Shown: positions 22,953 through 34,900 of the stretch, one piece after another
How the letters are laid out: every line of letters starts with the position of its first letter
Numbering within the stretch: position 1 is the first letter of the stretch
DNA from: Sphaerolaimus hirsutus
Lineage: Eukaryota > Nematoda > Chromadorea > Monhysterida > Sphaerolaimidae
DNA: 64,000 bases
Assembly (NCBI GenBank): GCA_964036195.1
Contig: OZ038453.1
Span: forward strand, 17,211,206-17,275,205
Direction of reading: 5' to 3'
Program-made: the position numbers and the translations under genes
Notes under the pieces: model-generated
What the model was told of the DNA's origin: nothing
The model's input: the letters and a program-made list of their open reading frames with translations, nothing else
Databases searched by the model: none

Positions 22953-25900
22953 GTGTGTGCACAGCTGTAACTTGCAATTTCAGTTACTGGGAGTTAGGTA
23001 TTCAAGAATTATCTAAGTTAATTTTTATTGTAGCCGATTTCTGGCTCCGTCCCTATCCTTTCGTAGGCGGAGCTGTAGACCGGTGGCCGCAATTTTTTAT
23101 GGAGTAAACTTTTGACCATTTCGTTTGTGCCTAACGCCCGGTGAATCCGTACTTTCAGCAATCGTTTTTTACTATGAAAAACAGCATATTTTGAGATCTG
23201 TACCGAGACTCCCCCACCATCATCTGGACCAGGGACGTAGCCAGGATTTTTGAGCGGGGGGGGCGGATTGTATACGGAGCCCGGCGAACGGGGGGGCGGC
23301 GCCCCACCCTAAAATTTCACCCCTGTAGTAGGGGAATGGCGCCATGGCGCTGGCGCCATTCGTAGGCGCCACGCCATGGCGCCACTGGCGTTGGCATTGG
23401 CGCCAATACAGCAGTATACGTCTGTATTTTACAGGCATATACAGCGACATGGACAGAAATTGAGTCTATTTTCACTGGCTTTTAGGCCGCGGAGACTGGT
23501 CAGCCAAAAAGATATGTTGTGAAGGGAGAATGCGCGCTTGCGCGCAAAAATTTTCCGAACTGTTGACAAAATCGTCGTCTGAAAGTGCCATTTCTGGCAC
23601 ATTTTTTGGTCCGGCCCGGGGGGGGGCGGCCGCCCCCCCCGCCCCCCCCCCCCTGGCTACGTCCTTGCTCTGGACACCCCCGTATTACCACTGTGCCATC
23701 ACAAACTGCATCAAAGTGTCTGTCGCAGCCAGTTGGCGCCAGTTCCAGCAGGTTGCCGGGGACGCGCTGCAACAAGTGCCCGTCCAAGCCGCGCTGCAGT
23801 TCATAGAGAATGTACAACTGCCCAATGTGTCGCCCTTTCAGTGTGCTGTGGTTGGTGGCATTTTGGCTGTTGTTTGGCTTGTTTGTTTTCATGCTACTTT
23901 ACACCCTTTTTACCCGTTTTCCACAAGTTTTTGTCTTTGTCTGCCTTTCAACGCGATTGACCAAAATATTATTTTCAGGATTTAGTCAACTCGATCGACA
24001 AGCCGAGCATGGAATTGTGGCTTATGCTGTTGCGCAAGTGGCGCCACTATCGCACTGCCGCCTCTGCTGTCAATGACAATGTGTTAGTCATTTGCCCCAT
24101 TTTATCACAACAATCATGATTTTTCTCTCACAACTTCATATTTGCAGCGATTTCCTGCGCGGATTGTCTGCGGCCGTGTCGAGTGCCGCTTTGTGCACCG
24201 ACGCGCTGACGCTGGGCTCGGAGCTGTGCACCGAGTTGGAACTGTGCGCGCAGATGTTGCAGCGGCCCGATCAGCCCTTCGTGCACTTCCTGCACATCTA
24301 CGAGCATCTGTATAAAGTCATTTTGCAGATTGAGGTGCGGAAGGATAAGTTTTTTTACTGTGCTACATTTTATAGCAGAAAAAGTGTGGTAAATTGTAAG
24401 TGTGCTGCATTGTAAAATTGAGGTAAACACTGCTGTACTGCACTAGACATAACAATTTAGGCCTGACATATAGATGCACAGTGGGGCGTGATGTCATAGG
24501 TTTACGAAAGTAGAATATATGAATACAGACGATAAAAAGCTGACATGCCTCTTCCAACCCCCTAGGTAGGGTTTTTTTGCACCATTTACCAGCTGATCGT
24601 ATCCTATGCTCTTAGTACTCTACCATTTATGTGGTTTTCCTTACCACGCGTAATTCATGGATGCAGGAAAAACGCGTGGAGGTTACCGAGGCTCAACTTC
24701 GGTGCGCCGCGGATATTCTGGCCAGCCCGTTTGCATTCACCTATTGGAGGGTTGGTTCGGGTTTGAACAAATTGGGGGACTCGCTCTGGCTCAATATTGG
24801 CTTTTTCAACAACAAAAATAAGAAAAATCGGTTAAAACACCGTATTTGCTCGAATGATCCCCATCCTTTTTAGTCAGCCTTTTTGAAGGACATTATTCAA
24901 GGGGTTATTATTTCGTCAAAATTTTCATGCTTGTTTTCATTAACCCATTTCATGAAATTCGCTTTATTAACGAAATAACCTTTTGTTCGAATTCGAAATT
25001 TATAATATTTATGGTTACATTAGGGAATTATTCGAGGGGGGATTATTCAAGCAAATACGATATGTTGAAAGTAGCTTTTGGTACATAAATAACCAAAATA
25101 GCGATTTTGAAGGTGAAACAAGGCAAACATTTTATTAAAAATTGGATTTTCGTTCCGAAAATAAAATCGGGACTTTTCAAAATCGCAATCCCTGCGGAAC
25201 CCCACCCAGCACACTGAGGGGCTCGTGCCCGGCGAGGACTTGGAGTGGGTGTGGCCCAAGTCTGAATTCGGCAAGCTGTTGGTGCTGTTCACCGCGCGCG
25301 CCAGACAGCAGGCGACCTTGTGTTGGACCACAAACCAGTTTTGTTCCCAACTAGCACTTGCAATTATGCGGCGCTTAGGACCGGCCGCGTGCTCAGCTGA
25401 TTCGTGGACGATGTCTTGCGTGAGTGTGTTTGTATGTTTGTATACGAATTTTCTTGCATTGCAGTGATTCAATATTTAATTTTACGACTTGTTGGAAAGT
25501 ATAGTTTCGAGTCTTCGACCGTAAACCGCCTGTTTTGTCGCTGCATTTTTTTGTAAAAATTTAAGATAATATGGTGTGGTTTCTAGAAAATAGTAAGAAA
25601 TAAGCTAAACGGATAATTTCGCTGGCTACCTCACTATTCCACTTTTGACCTAACAAACCGGATTCCACAACACAAAATCCCTACAATTAAACCACCCTCT
25701 CGCAGCCGGCCAAAACTGTCGCCCTGAACTCAGTGGCCAAACTGCTGAGCGAATCGTTGATCGGCGACAGCGAGCTGCCGGCGGACGAGAAGCACTGCGA
25801 GCAGAGTTTCGAGTTCGGCGTGACGCCGCCCGACGCGCACTTGGTGCCGCGCTGCAACGTGCTCGCCGAGCTGCGGCCCGTCGTGCAGCTGACTGCGACC

Positions 25901-28900
25901 GCGCTCGCCGCCGCCGCCAAGGCCATTTTGGTCCGTTTTTGTTTAGGGGGGGGGGGGGGTCCGGTTTTAGACGTATTCTAGCAAGAGCCCTGAAATGTTT
26001 AAGTTTGGTATGATGTAAATGTGAATTAAGTGTCTGTGAAATCAAGTCAAGTTTTCAACGAAAAAAGCATGTTGTATTCGCTGCATTTTATTTTGTATGA
26101 AAAAATTCCACTAGTGCAGCCCTTTTCCACAAAATTCTCATTTGCTGCACACCATTTTGCCACAAAATTTCACATTCCACGTACAGGCGTGCGACTCTGG
26201 CGCATCTCAACACCAATCCAAGGATGGTAGCACATCGCCGGAAAAGGTCGAGAACGAGCCGAAGAAACGCGGCAGACCCCCTGCCAAGCGGCCCGGTTGC
26301 TCTGCGGCTGTCGCCACCCCAATTGTGGCTGACGATTGGCTCAGTGCCAGCGGCGCGCACGCGGTTCGACTGCTGATTGACTGCGTTGAGGATGAACCGT
26401 CGAAGATGGTTGAGGTGGTCAGGCTGCTCGCCAAGCCAGCTGGTTGGTGTTCCGATTTGATTCACCCCATCTGTGTCCATGGACTTTTGGATCATAAAAA
26501 AATAGTGGGGGCGCCGGGGGTTTCCAAGATTTTTACCCCCGATGTGGCTGGACAGATAGATAGCTGGCGGATTTGGGGCGGTCCCCGCAGCCCCTCATAT
26601 TGGGCCCACACACGCTAATTGACATTCGTTTTGATATGTCGAAAATGTCAATTCAGAGTCAACTGCCAATTTCGTGATTGACGCGGGGACACTTTTAGTT
26701 GAAAACGTGCGCAAAAATTTTGTGTCAACTAGCAGTAGACATTTTGTGTGGTAGTGTTTGAGTCAAATAAAGTGTACGCGTGCGTTTTACTGCACACGCG
26801 TTCACAAAAAAGCGGACGCGTCCGTTTTCCCGCGTACGCGTTCGTATTTTTGCGAACGCGTGCTCAATTTTCTGAGCCGTTATGTGATTTTAATTGCTAA
26901 ATGTAACTTGTTGAAAAAGTTAATTAGATTTTATGTTTGTAAGTACATATTTAAGTATTTTACAAGTGAAATATGTGTTTTTTGTGATATTTATCATGTA
27001 TTTTTATTTTTGTTGATGTTTACATATATATATTTCAAAGTCGTTTTTAATTACATTTTTATATATCAGTTTACGAATTTTCAAGATGAAATAAAGTGAA
27101 ATTTTACGAAAATTGAATGGATCACGAGATCAAGTGACATTTTAAAATGCAAAATATGTAAAGAACATGTAAATTACGTAATATTTTTCAAGGGAAATAA
27201 CACACAGTAAGTAAAACAATTTCTGTTTCATGACAGCAAAAATAAAGTTCAACGATTTTAGCGAAAAAGTAACAAAAACGAGTAACAAAAACAAGACTCG
27301 TTGATTGACAAGATTTGAATTTTGTAAACTAGAAAAACACAGTACCATTTTCATGAGATTGCATAGTTTTTGGAATAGGCAGGTGTAGAAAAAAGTCAAG
27401 ATGACTACATACACTAATTGAGAAAATTTTAGTGGGAAAAATGTTTCAATTTGAAATTTCAAATGTTTGATATGTGGCAAACTATTTGGATGTTTTTAAC
27501 ATTCTTTGTTTTTAGTGTATGTACGCCAATCTTAATATTGCAATGATAACACGGAATTTGATTTTCACTGGGAATGTACTTATTCAAGGCAAAAAAACAT
27601 CGTTCACAAGATTAAATTTCGAAAAGATGAAAACAACATACCGTATTACCTTGAAGTACCCCCATGTGGGTATACTCATTTTTTGAGTGTATTTTTTTTG
27701 ATTATTTCGTCATAAATTTTTGTAGAAATACACTTTTACCTTACCCAAAACTGGTAATAAATATTGCCAAAAGTTTAAGGGGATAAATCGAGGTTCTACG
27801 GTATGAAAACATTACGTGACAGGCAAAATGTCAAATCAAAAATTGCCACACACTTTCACCTTTCACAGCTTTCACAGCATGCCAGTGTTGGCGTACTCCT
27901 GAGTGTAAAAACGTCAGTTGTAAAAACTTTTTTCCAAATGTTAACTACCAAAATACTAAAAATAAATTACAATTTCACACTTTCTTTCGGCTTCTACTAC
28001 GGTTGACTTTATCAGAACATGCAAAATGTCAATTAATTACACTTTTACTGTTGAATAGTCTTTTCTTATAAGCAAAGCAAATCAAATATAACGAACTTCA
28101 TCTATTGTTAGGCGGCCACTGCTGATCGATTCCTCTGTGGAATGACCCGATTTCTCACGAGCGGTCACAGCTGGCTCCTGTAAAATTGTTATGTTTTCAT
28201 GAACACAAGATTTCTTGAATTGAATCAAATGAATTTGATTTGAACATTTCTTCCAAAAAATTGAGGTACAATTTAGTTGACACAACTGTATAAAGTTTAG
28301 AATTAATAAAAAATGGTTGTCAATTTTAGAAGAAATAAACGAATTATAAGCAAACCTTTTCTGTATCCGCCACGCTCTTGGCAGCGCACACAGCCGCGGG
28401 GGTGGCGGGGGTGGCAGGGGCGGCGGCGGGTGCACCCGAATCGACCACCTTTTCGACATGATTGCTCTGTATGTCGGAATTTGAATTGACACAATTACTG
28501 ATATGAAAATAGTAACTAATAATGGCACACACACACAGTCGTTGACATCGACCACAAATGTCAACTCTTTCTGATCCCAATTTTAAGATTGTAAAAATAC
28601 TACTTGCGCCCTTTATGTACGACAACAACAAACCTTTTCCATTTGGACTGCAGAAGAAACCCTGTGCGCCTGTTGTCGAATGGCCTGAGTTGACATTTCA
28701 GTTATAATCATCTAATTATATACTTCTTTTTCAGGTTGTCTCGCGCTAGGAGAACTGTTGAATGCGTTTTCGGTATGCTGGCGGCTCGCTGGCGAATTTT
28801 GCTGGGCACCATCTGCATGGAACCGGAACGCGTCAGCAGGATGGTGATGGCGTTGTGCGTGCTGCACAACTGGCTGCAAGTGACGCGCGGCAGCACAATC

Positions 28901-31900
28901 GATGATCACTTTGACGAGGACGGCGATGAAAGGGCGCCGCTGCAGGGCGTCAGGGATCACCCTTCGCTTCGCGACCGCAATGTGAGACTTACATTTATTG
29001 TTGAATTTTAGTTTTTATTAATAATGTCAACTCCTACTGCAGCTCGATTGGCGCGCCGCGGTCGACAATATGATCGACTTAGAGCCAGCTGACCAGCGCG
29101 CTGCTGAAGCCATTTGCCAGATGAGGGGCGTGCGCGAGAAGATCAAGGAGTGGATGAAAGAGGGTGATGGCAGAGTGCCATGGATAAACTGGCGCGATTG
29201 CTGAATTGACATTTTTGAAATTCAAAACGATATCAAGTATTCTAAATGTTGATAGAAACTATTTCAGTTGACACATTTGATGTATTTGTTGATGTCAATT
29301 CAGCAATATTTTTGGCGATTTACAAATTTAATTTAAAAAAATCGAAAACGCTTACATTTCATCAAATTTTTGGTGGAGAATGTTAGGAAAATTTTTCTCT
29401 ATCGATCTATACATATAGAACTTTAATAGTTGTTGTCAAAATTTTTTTAAAAATGTTTAATTATCAAAGCTGTGAAAAATCATATCTTTCGATTTACAAG
29501 CCCAATTCTTTCAAAAAAAATACTGCTATGTAGTGCTTTCTTTCGCCATCATGTTGCTATCTTTGTTTTTGTTACATCGCGAAAATTCGTTTGATGAAAA
29601 ATAAAATTCGATTTGAAGAACAATATTTTTGAATCTTGCAAACAATTTTATTTAAACTTGACATATGTATTAAAAAAATCACTGACATTTATACTACATG
29701 AAATGACTATAAAAGTAACAATTTATCACACATGTAATGAATAAAAAAATTTCCAATATCGAAAGTGAAAATATTTTTAAAAAGTGTACTGTTATCACGA
29801 TCTTTGAAAATAAAGTGGCACAAAGTCAAATTAATTATGCTCCATCGCACAACAGCTTTTAAATCACCCAAATCGAGTCGTAGAAGGCAGGGTCAATTCG
29901 TTTCTGAAAAGGGGTTTGGTCAGTTGACTTTTCTGGTTAACTACTTGGCACAAGTAGTGGTTAAATGCCTTAACACGTTCGAAGGTAATGAAAATGTCAA
30001 TTAGGAACCCGATCGCGTCAACTAAAACCTATTTGACGCTGAATTGACGCTAATTCCAGTGTCAATTAGTGTGCGCGGCCCCATTGGGGCATACTACTAT
30101 TTATTGATGGATCAGTACAGTGTGCGCACGGTCTTATAATCACTATTACCATTCTCGCAGCGCTGCAACTGCGCGCGGCCGCCGCGCTGCCCAAACAGAC
30201 CGGACGTCGACTGCGCAGCGCGTTCGTGGACACGCCCACCGAAATGGCGGCCACTTTGATCAGGCGCAAAGTTCTCGATTCCGTCGTCAAAGACCAGCCG
30301 TTTTTGGATAGTGTCGATGATTTGTTTGTAGCCGGACTGAATTGCACACAGAGGAGAACCAAGTTGGAGTTTGTGCGCGTGTGGAATAAACTTTTTGGAC
30401 AGACTTTGGCGCTGGGATACTCGTCGAGTTTGAGGTGATTTTTCGAACGACGTTTTGTGGCGGTCACATTTTGTAAGGGAATTGATTAGATTATGTTGAA
30501 TATTCATTTAATTTTTTTATGAAGAAATATATGCCAGAAAAATTCACACTTGAAAAAAACCCTTTCCATCGCTTCACCCCCCCCCCCCACCTTCAGCGAC
30601 GCTGTGCGGTCGTGCGAGCAGCTGGGGGCGCGCGCCCCCTGTGCGCGGGGGTCCGGGGGGCCGTCTCACGACGCGCACACGCCCAATTCGCCGCTGGTCG
30701 CCGAAGAGACGCTCCCCTTCGACGTGGACGAGGTGAGGGGGGCCGGAAAATGGCGCACTTTTGCACGGGCGCTACTGGGATGTTGCTCAATTTTAATATT
30801 GTGTTGTAGCAATTATGATAATAATTTTTCAATGGGGTCGGCATACAATCGTGGTGTATAGTATCAATGAAAGGTGAAAATAGCGCGGGTGGCCCGATTA
30901 GGCAGACATTGTTTGTGTTAGTACCAATGTTGACAAAATCTCAGAGAGAGAAAAATAAAATAGAGAATTTGAGAATGACGTAAAAAATGTATAAAAAATA
31001 ATATTTCAATCAAACACAATTTCTATACAATTTTAGTCAAATGAATTTTTACACAATCAACCCTGATAAGTACACCCATGTTCACATGGGTTCGGACACT
31101 TGAAAATTTCATTCAGACATTAATTCCACTGGAATGGGTAAACCCTAAAGGTTTTGGGTTGTATCAAAAGAAAGCTCAAACATTTTTCTACAAATGCCTT
31201 GGGCCACCCTTGACTAGTGGTGGAAAAAGCGCTGGATTGTGGCTTTGAAGTCAGAAATAAGCTCTGGCTAGTTGCCAGAGTCCAATTACTTTTAAAAATC
31301 AGATTAAACAGACTTTCATCACCTCATGCTTCCTGATACTCATTGGGAGAGTTGACAACCATTTTCCCTAGTTCCCCACAAATGTGCATCACTCAAGCAC
31401 AGTTGGCACACGATTTTGTGCATTCAGCGGTGTGTAGGGCACTGGAAAGAACCAGGACAGTTCAGGGACGTATCCAGGATTTTTGAGCGGGGGGGGGTTG
31501 CTTGTTTACGGAGGCCGGCGAGGGGGGGGGGGCTCAGCCCCCCCCCTAAAATTTTAGCTACATAGTGGCAGAATGGCGCCATGGCGCTACGCCATTAGTA
31601 GGCGCCACGCCACGGCGCCATTGGCGTTGGCATCAGCGCCATGGAACGCTGTATATGTATGTAAATTTACATAGAAAACAGAAAAAAGCTCAACATTGAG
31701 TGTATTTATAATGATTTGCGGCCACATGGAGCAAATCTTATGATAATACCCTATGTCCGGTGAAGAATGCGCGCTTGCGCGCATAATTTTTTACTCTGAC
31801 GTTAAAAAAGTCGCATTTTCCGGTCACTTTCTGGTCTCGCCCCGCGAGGGGGCTGCCCCCCCCCCCTGGATACGGCCTTGGGACAGTTAGATAAGGTTGT

Positions 31901-34900
31901 GGGGAATCTTTTATACACACCCTCATTCAAGGAAACCTCCCCGAACCAGAGGCACTTGAGTGCAAAAATTATTGTGTTTAATTTACCTCTTTACTACTAA
32001 ATTATTCATTTTTTGATTTTTTTCATTTTTTGAATTTTTCATTTTTGCTCTTAACATTCTTGAGTTTGGGAGGGTTCCCTTGAATGGGGGTGTTAATAAA
32101 AAATTCCCCACAACAACCTCCTCTAACTGTTCTGGTTGTTTCCAGTGCCCTACACACTGCCGAATGCCCAAAATCGCGTGCCAACAGTGCTTGAGTGATG
32201 CACATTCATGGGGAACTAGGGAAAATGGTTGTCAACTCACCCAATGAGTATCGAGAAGCATGAGGTGATGAAAGTATGTCTTAATCTGATTTTCCAAAGG
32301 AATTGAACTCTGGCAACTAGCCAGAGCTTATTTCTGTCTTCAAAGGCAAAATCCGGCCTTGGAAGACAGATTTATTGCTACATAAAGGTAGTGTCAGTGT
32401 GACAAACGTCAAACAAGTGTCAAACCCAAGTGAGCAACACAATTTTATATTAAAAAAATTGTGGGCCTCTAACGAATTCCACAGGGATTCTGTCAAGGGG
32501 TGGCCCAAGGCATTTGTAGAGAAATGTTTGAGCTTTCTTTTGATACAACCCAAAACTTAAGGGTTACCCGTTCCAGTGGAATTTATGTTTGAATGAAAAA
32601 ATTTCAAGTGTCCGAACCCATGTGAACACCCATGTACTACCAGGAAGCTATGTGCAGGCGATCAACGTGCCCCTGGTGCGCACTGCGAGGACGAGTTTCG
32701 TGCCGCTAGACTCCGCCCCCAAGCACAAGGCAGCCGAGCACAAGGACGTCAAGCCCACGCTGGCAGCCCGCCCAAGCCCCGCACCACTCGAAGACGCGCG
32801 CTCGCAGGTGGGCATATTGGTTTCATTTGTTAGCTGTGCAATAGCAGGTTCAAAACAGACGAATACACGTTTTGAAACAAATTTGTGTAGAAGGTAAAAA
32901 ACATGCGAATTTGTATCTGTAATTGGATGAATACGACCTTTCTGTATCGAATGTATTTGATGGTTCTAGATATCGATATGAAAAAGATCTCAATATTCTC
33001 AACGTGCTTGATTTTTTTAAATATTTCTGTATTTAATCAATTGATCACATTAAGTGAATGTTGCTGGTTTCAAATCATCACAAATATTCAGCTCATTTCG
33101 AAATCGCAGGAATTTGTGCCGATCGCGGATATACAAAACCAGCGCAAATACCTCACCGAGCATCAGAAAGAAAAAATCCGCCGGAGGGAGTGCGTTCTCT
33201 TTTTTCATTTGTCGACATAGGGTATGAAAAAATCATGGAATTTACATAGTGACATGCAGAATATGTCAATACATAAATATATGACACCAAAGCGACAACC
33301 AAATCAGCGAAGAACACTCTACGGTTATCTTAATGTAAAATTTTCCGCTTGTGTAAAAAATGGCAAATTGTTTGTCAAATTTTTACCAATACGTTTACCC
33401 TTTGATTTTTAATCAGATTGAGGCCAGTGCTTTAAAAAAAATCAGTTTTTGTAAAATCAGTTGAAATATCCATCCCTATGTCAACATTCACACATTTTCA
33501 AGTTGCCAAGTTTTCAACCGTTTTTCTCTTTCAGCGTGGCGTCGCCATACGTGCCGCTGGCTTCGGAGCAGTCGCAGATGGCCGCCGCCACTTACGTGCC
33601 GCATGGATTCGAATCGGATTCTCTGCAAGTGTTCGTTTGGATTCTTTGGATTTTGTCCGTTTTGGGGGTTCCATGCTTTGGATGAGGTGAGAGGGAGAAT
33701 TGAAAAGGGAGAGAGAGAAGTGACATTCCCTTTTTAGTGTACAAATGAAATAATTGATAATAATAAGGTACCTTGATTTTTATTGACGCTCGCAGATACA
33801 GCTTTTTAATCACTCGATAAATTTGAAACCGGAACAATGGATTCAATTGTATTTGGGATCTATGGGGGCTTACTCGAGGGATTTGTCTTGATAAAATTCT
33901 TTAAATACATTTTCTTCTTTTCAGCGTGTGTGATGATGCTCTGGCCGCTGACCCAGACTTGAAATTGGTGGGTTTTCAAGCCACCTACATGAAAAAATGT
34001 TTTCGTCCATAAAATTGTGGATCTTAATTACCGTATCAAATGAATTATTGAATAAAAAAAAATTGAAAATATTTTGATTCTAGAAAATACTTTTTATATA
34101 ACTTTGCGATCATTATATTGGTCATTTTTGGCCGATTGAATTAACTTTCCTCTTTTTGAGTGATATTTTTTCGAGAAAATCATTTTCTCGAAACGGCATC
34201 GATTTTAAATACTTTTGTTCATTTTAATTGAAACTCAAATCCATTCCAGAAACACAGCCCCGAGGTAGTAGATTCAACCAAAACCGACAGCGACGAGTGC
34301 GACATTGTGCCCATGGCTCAGTCAAACAGCAAAGTCGCACCAGCTGTACAAAACGATGCAGCGCTGATTGGAAACGCCTCCCCTGCGAAGGGGGTTTCGC
34401 AAGAGAAAGTGAATGTGACCCCAGAGAAGGCGCCTGTTACCCCCAGGGGCATCCTCAAGTACTTTGGTTGGTTAACTTGGATGGTGTTGTGAAGTTTTCC
34501 AGGTGCCAACTTGGGCATGTGGACAAGTAACACGAAAACTGATAAGTGGTTAGAAAGTGAGTGACAGGATTGGAATGTGAACATTAATCTCGAGTATTTT
34601 CATTCGTAAATTTACATCAATTTTTTAGTTTACTCGTCACTTAAATACAGCTTATTTTGTGTTCTGTTCACCTCACTTGACTGTAACTTGAACACTTGCG
34701 GAAGTGGGTACGCAGCCCTAGTTTTTGGACGAGGAGAAGTGTTGGCTCGAAACCCCAAATCATAGTCTGGATATCCCCTGATCAGCTACCACCCCCTCAA
34801 TCAGTCTATCGCCATTTACCTGTCTCAGGATCGGCCAGTTCCAGAGGGCCGCCAAGCGACGCTGCACTGGCCACCAGCGGCAGAGCGGCACCGAAGCGCC

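Larger units (their letters stand above)
26602..30082. mobile_element. 3.48-kb PIF/Harbinger element in a RIF1 intron
   Basis: GGGCCCACACACGCTAATTG at the left and CAATTAGTGTGCGCGGCCCC at the right are inverted ends, with ATT directly on both sides (26,599-26,601; 30,083-30,085), fitting the 3-bp duplications of the PIF/Harbinger superfamily. Inside are transposase exons on + (28,735-29,204) and a three-exon frame on - (28,082-28,684). Subterminal GTCAACT words and ACGCGT-rich words (26,775-26,870) recur in the 39,760-43,212 element. Confidence 0.82.
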
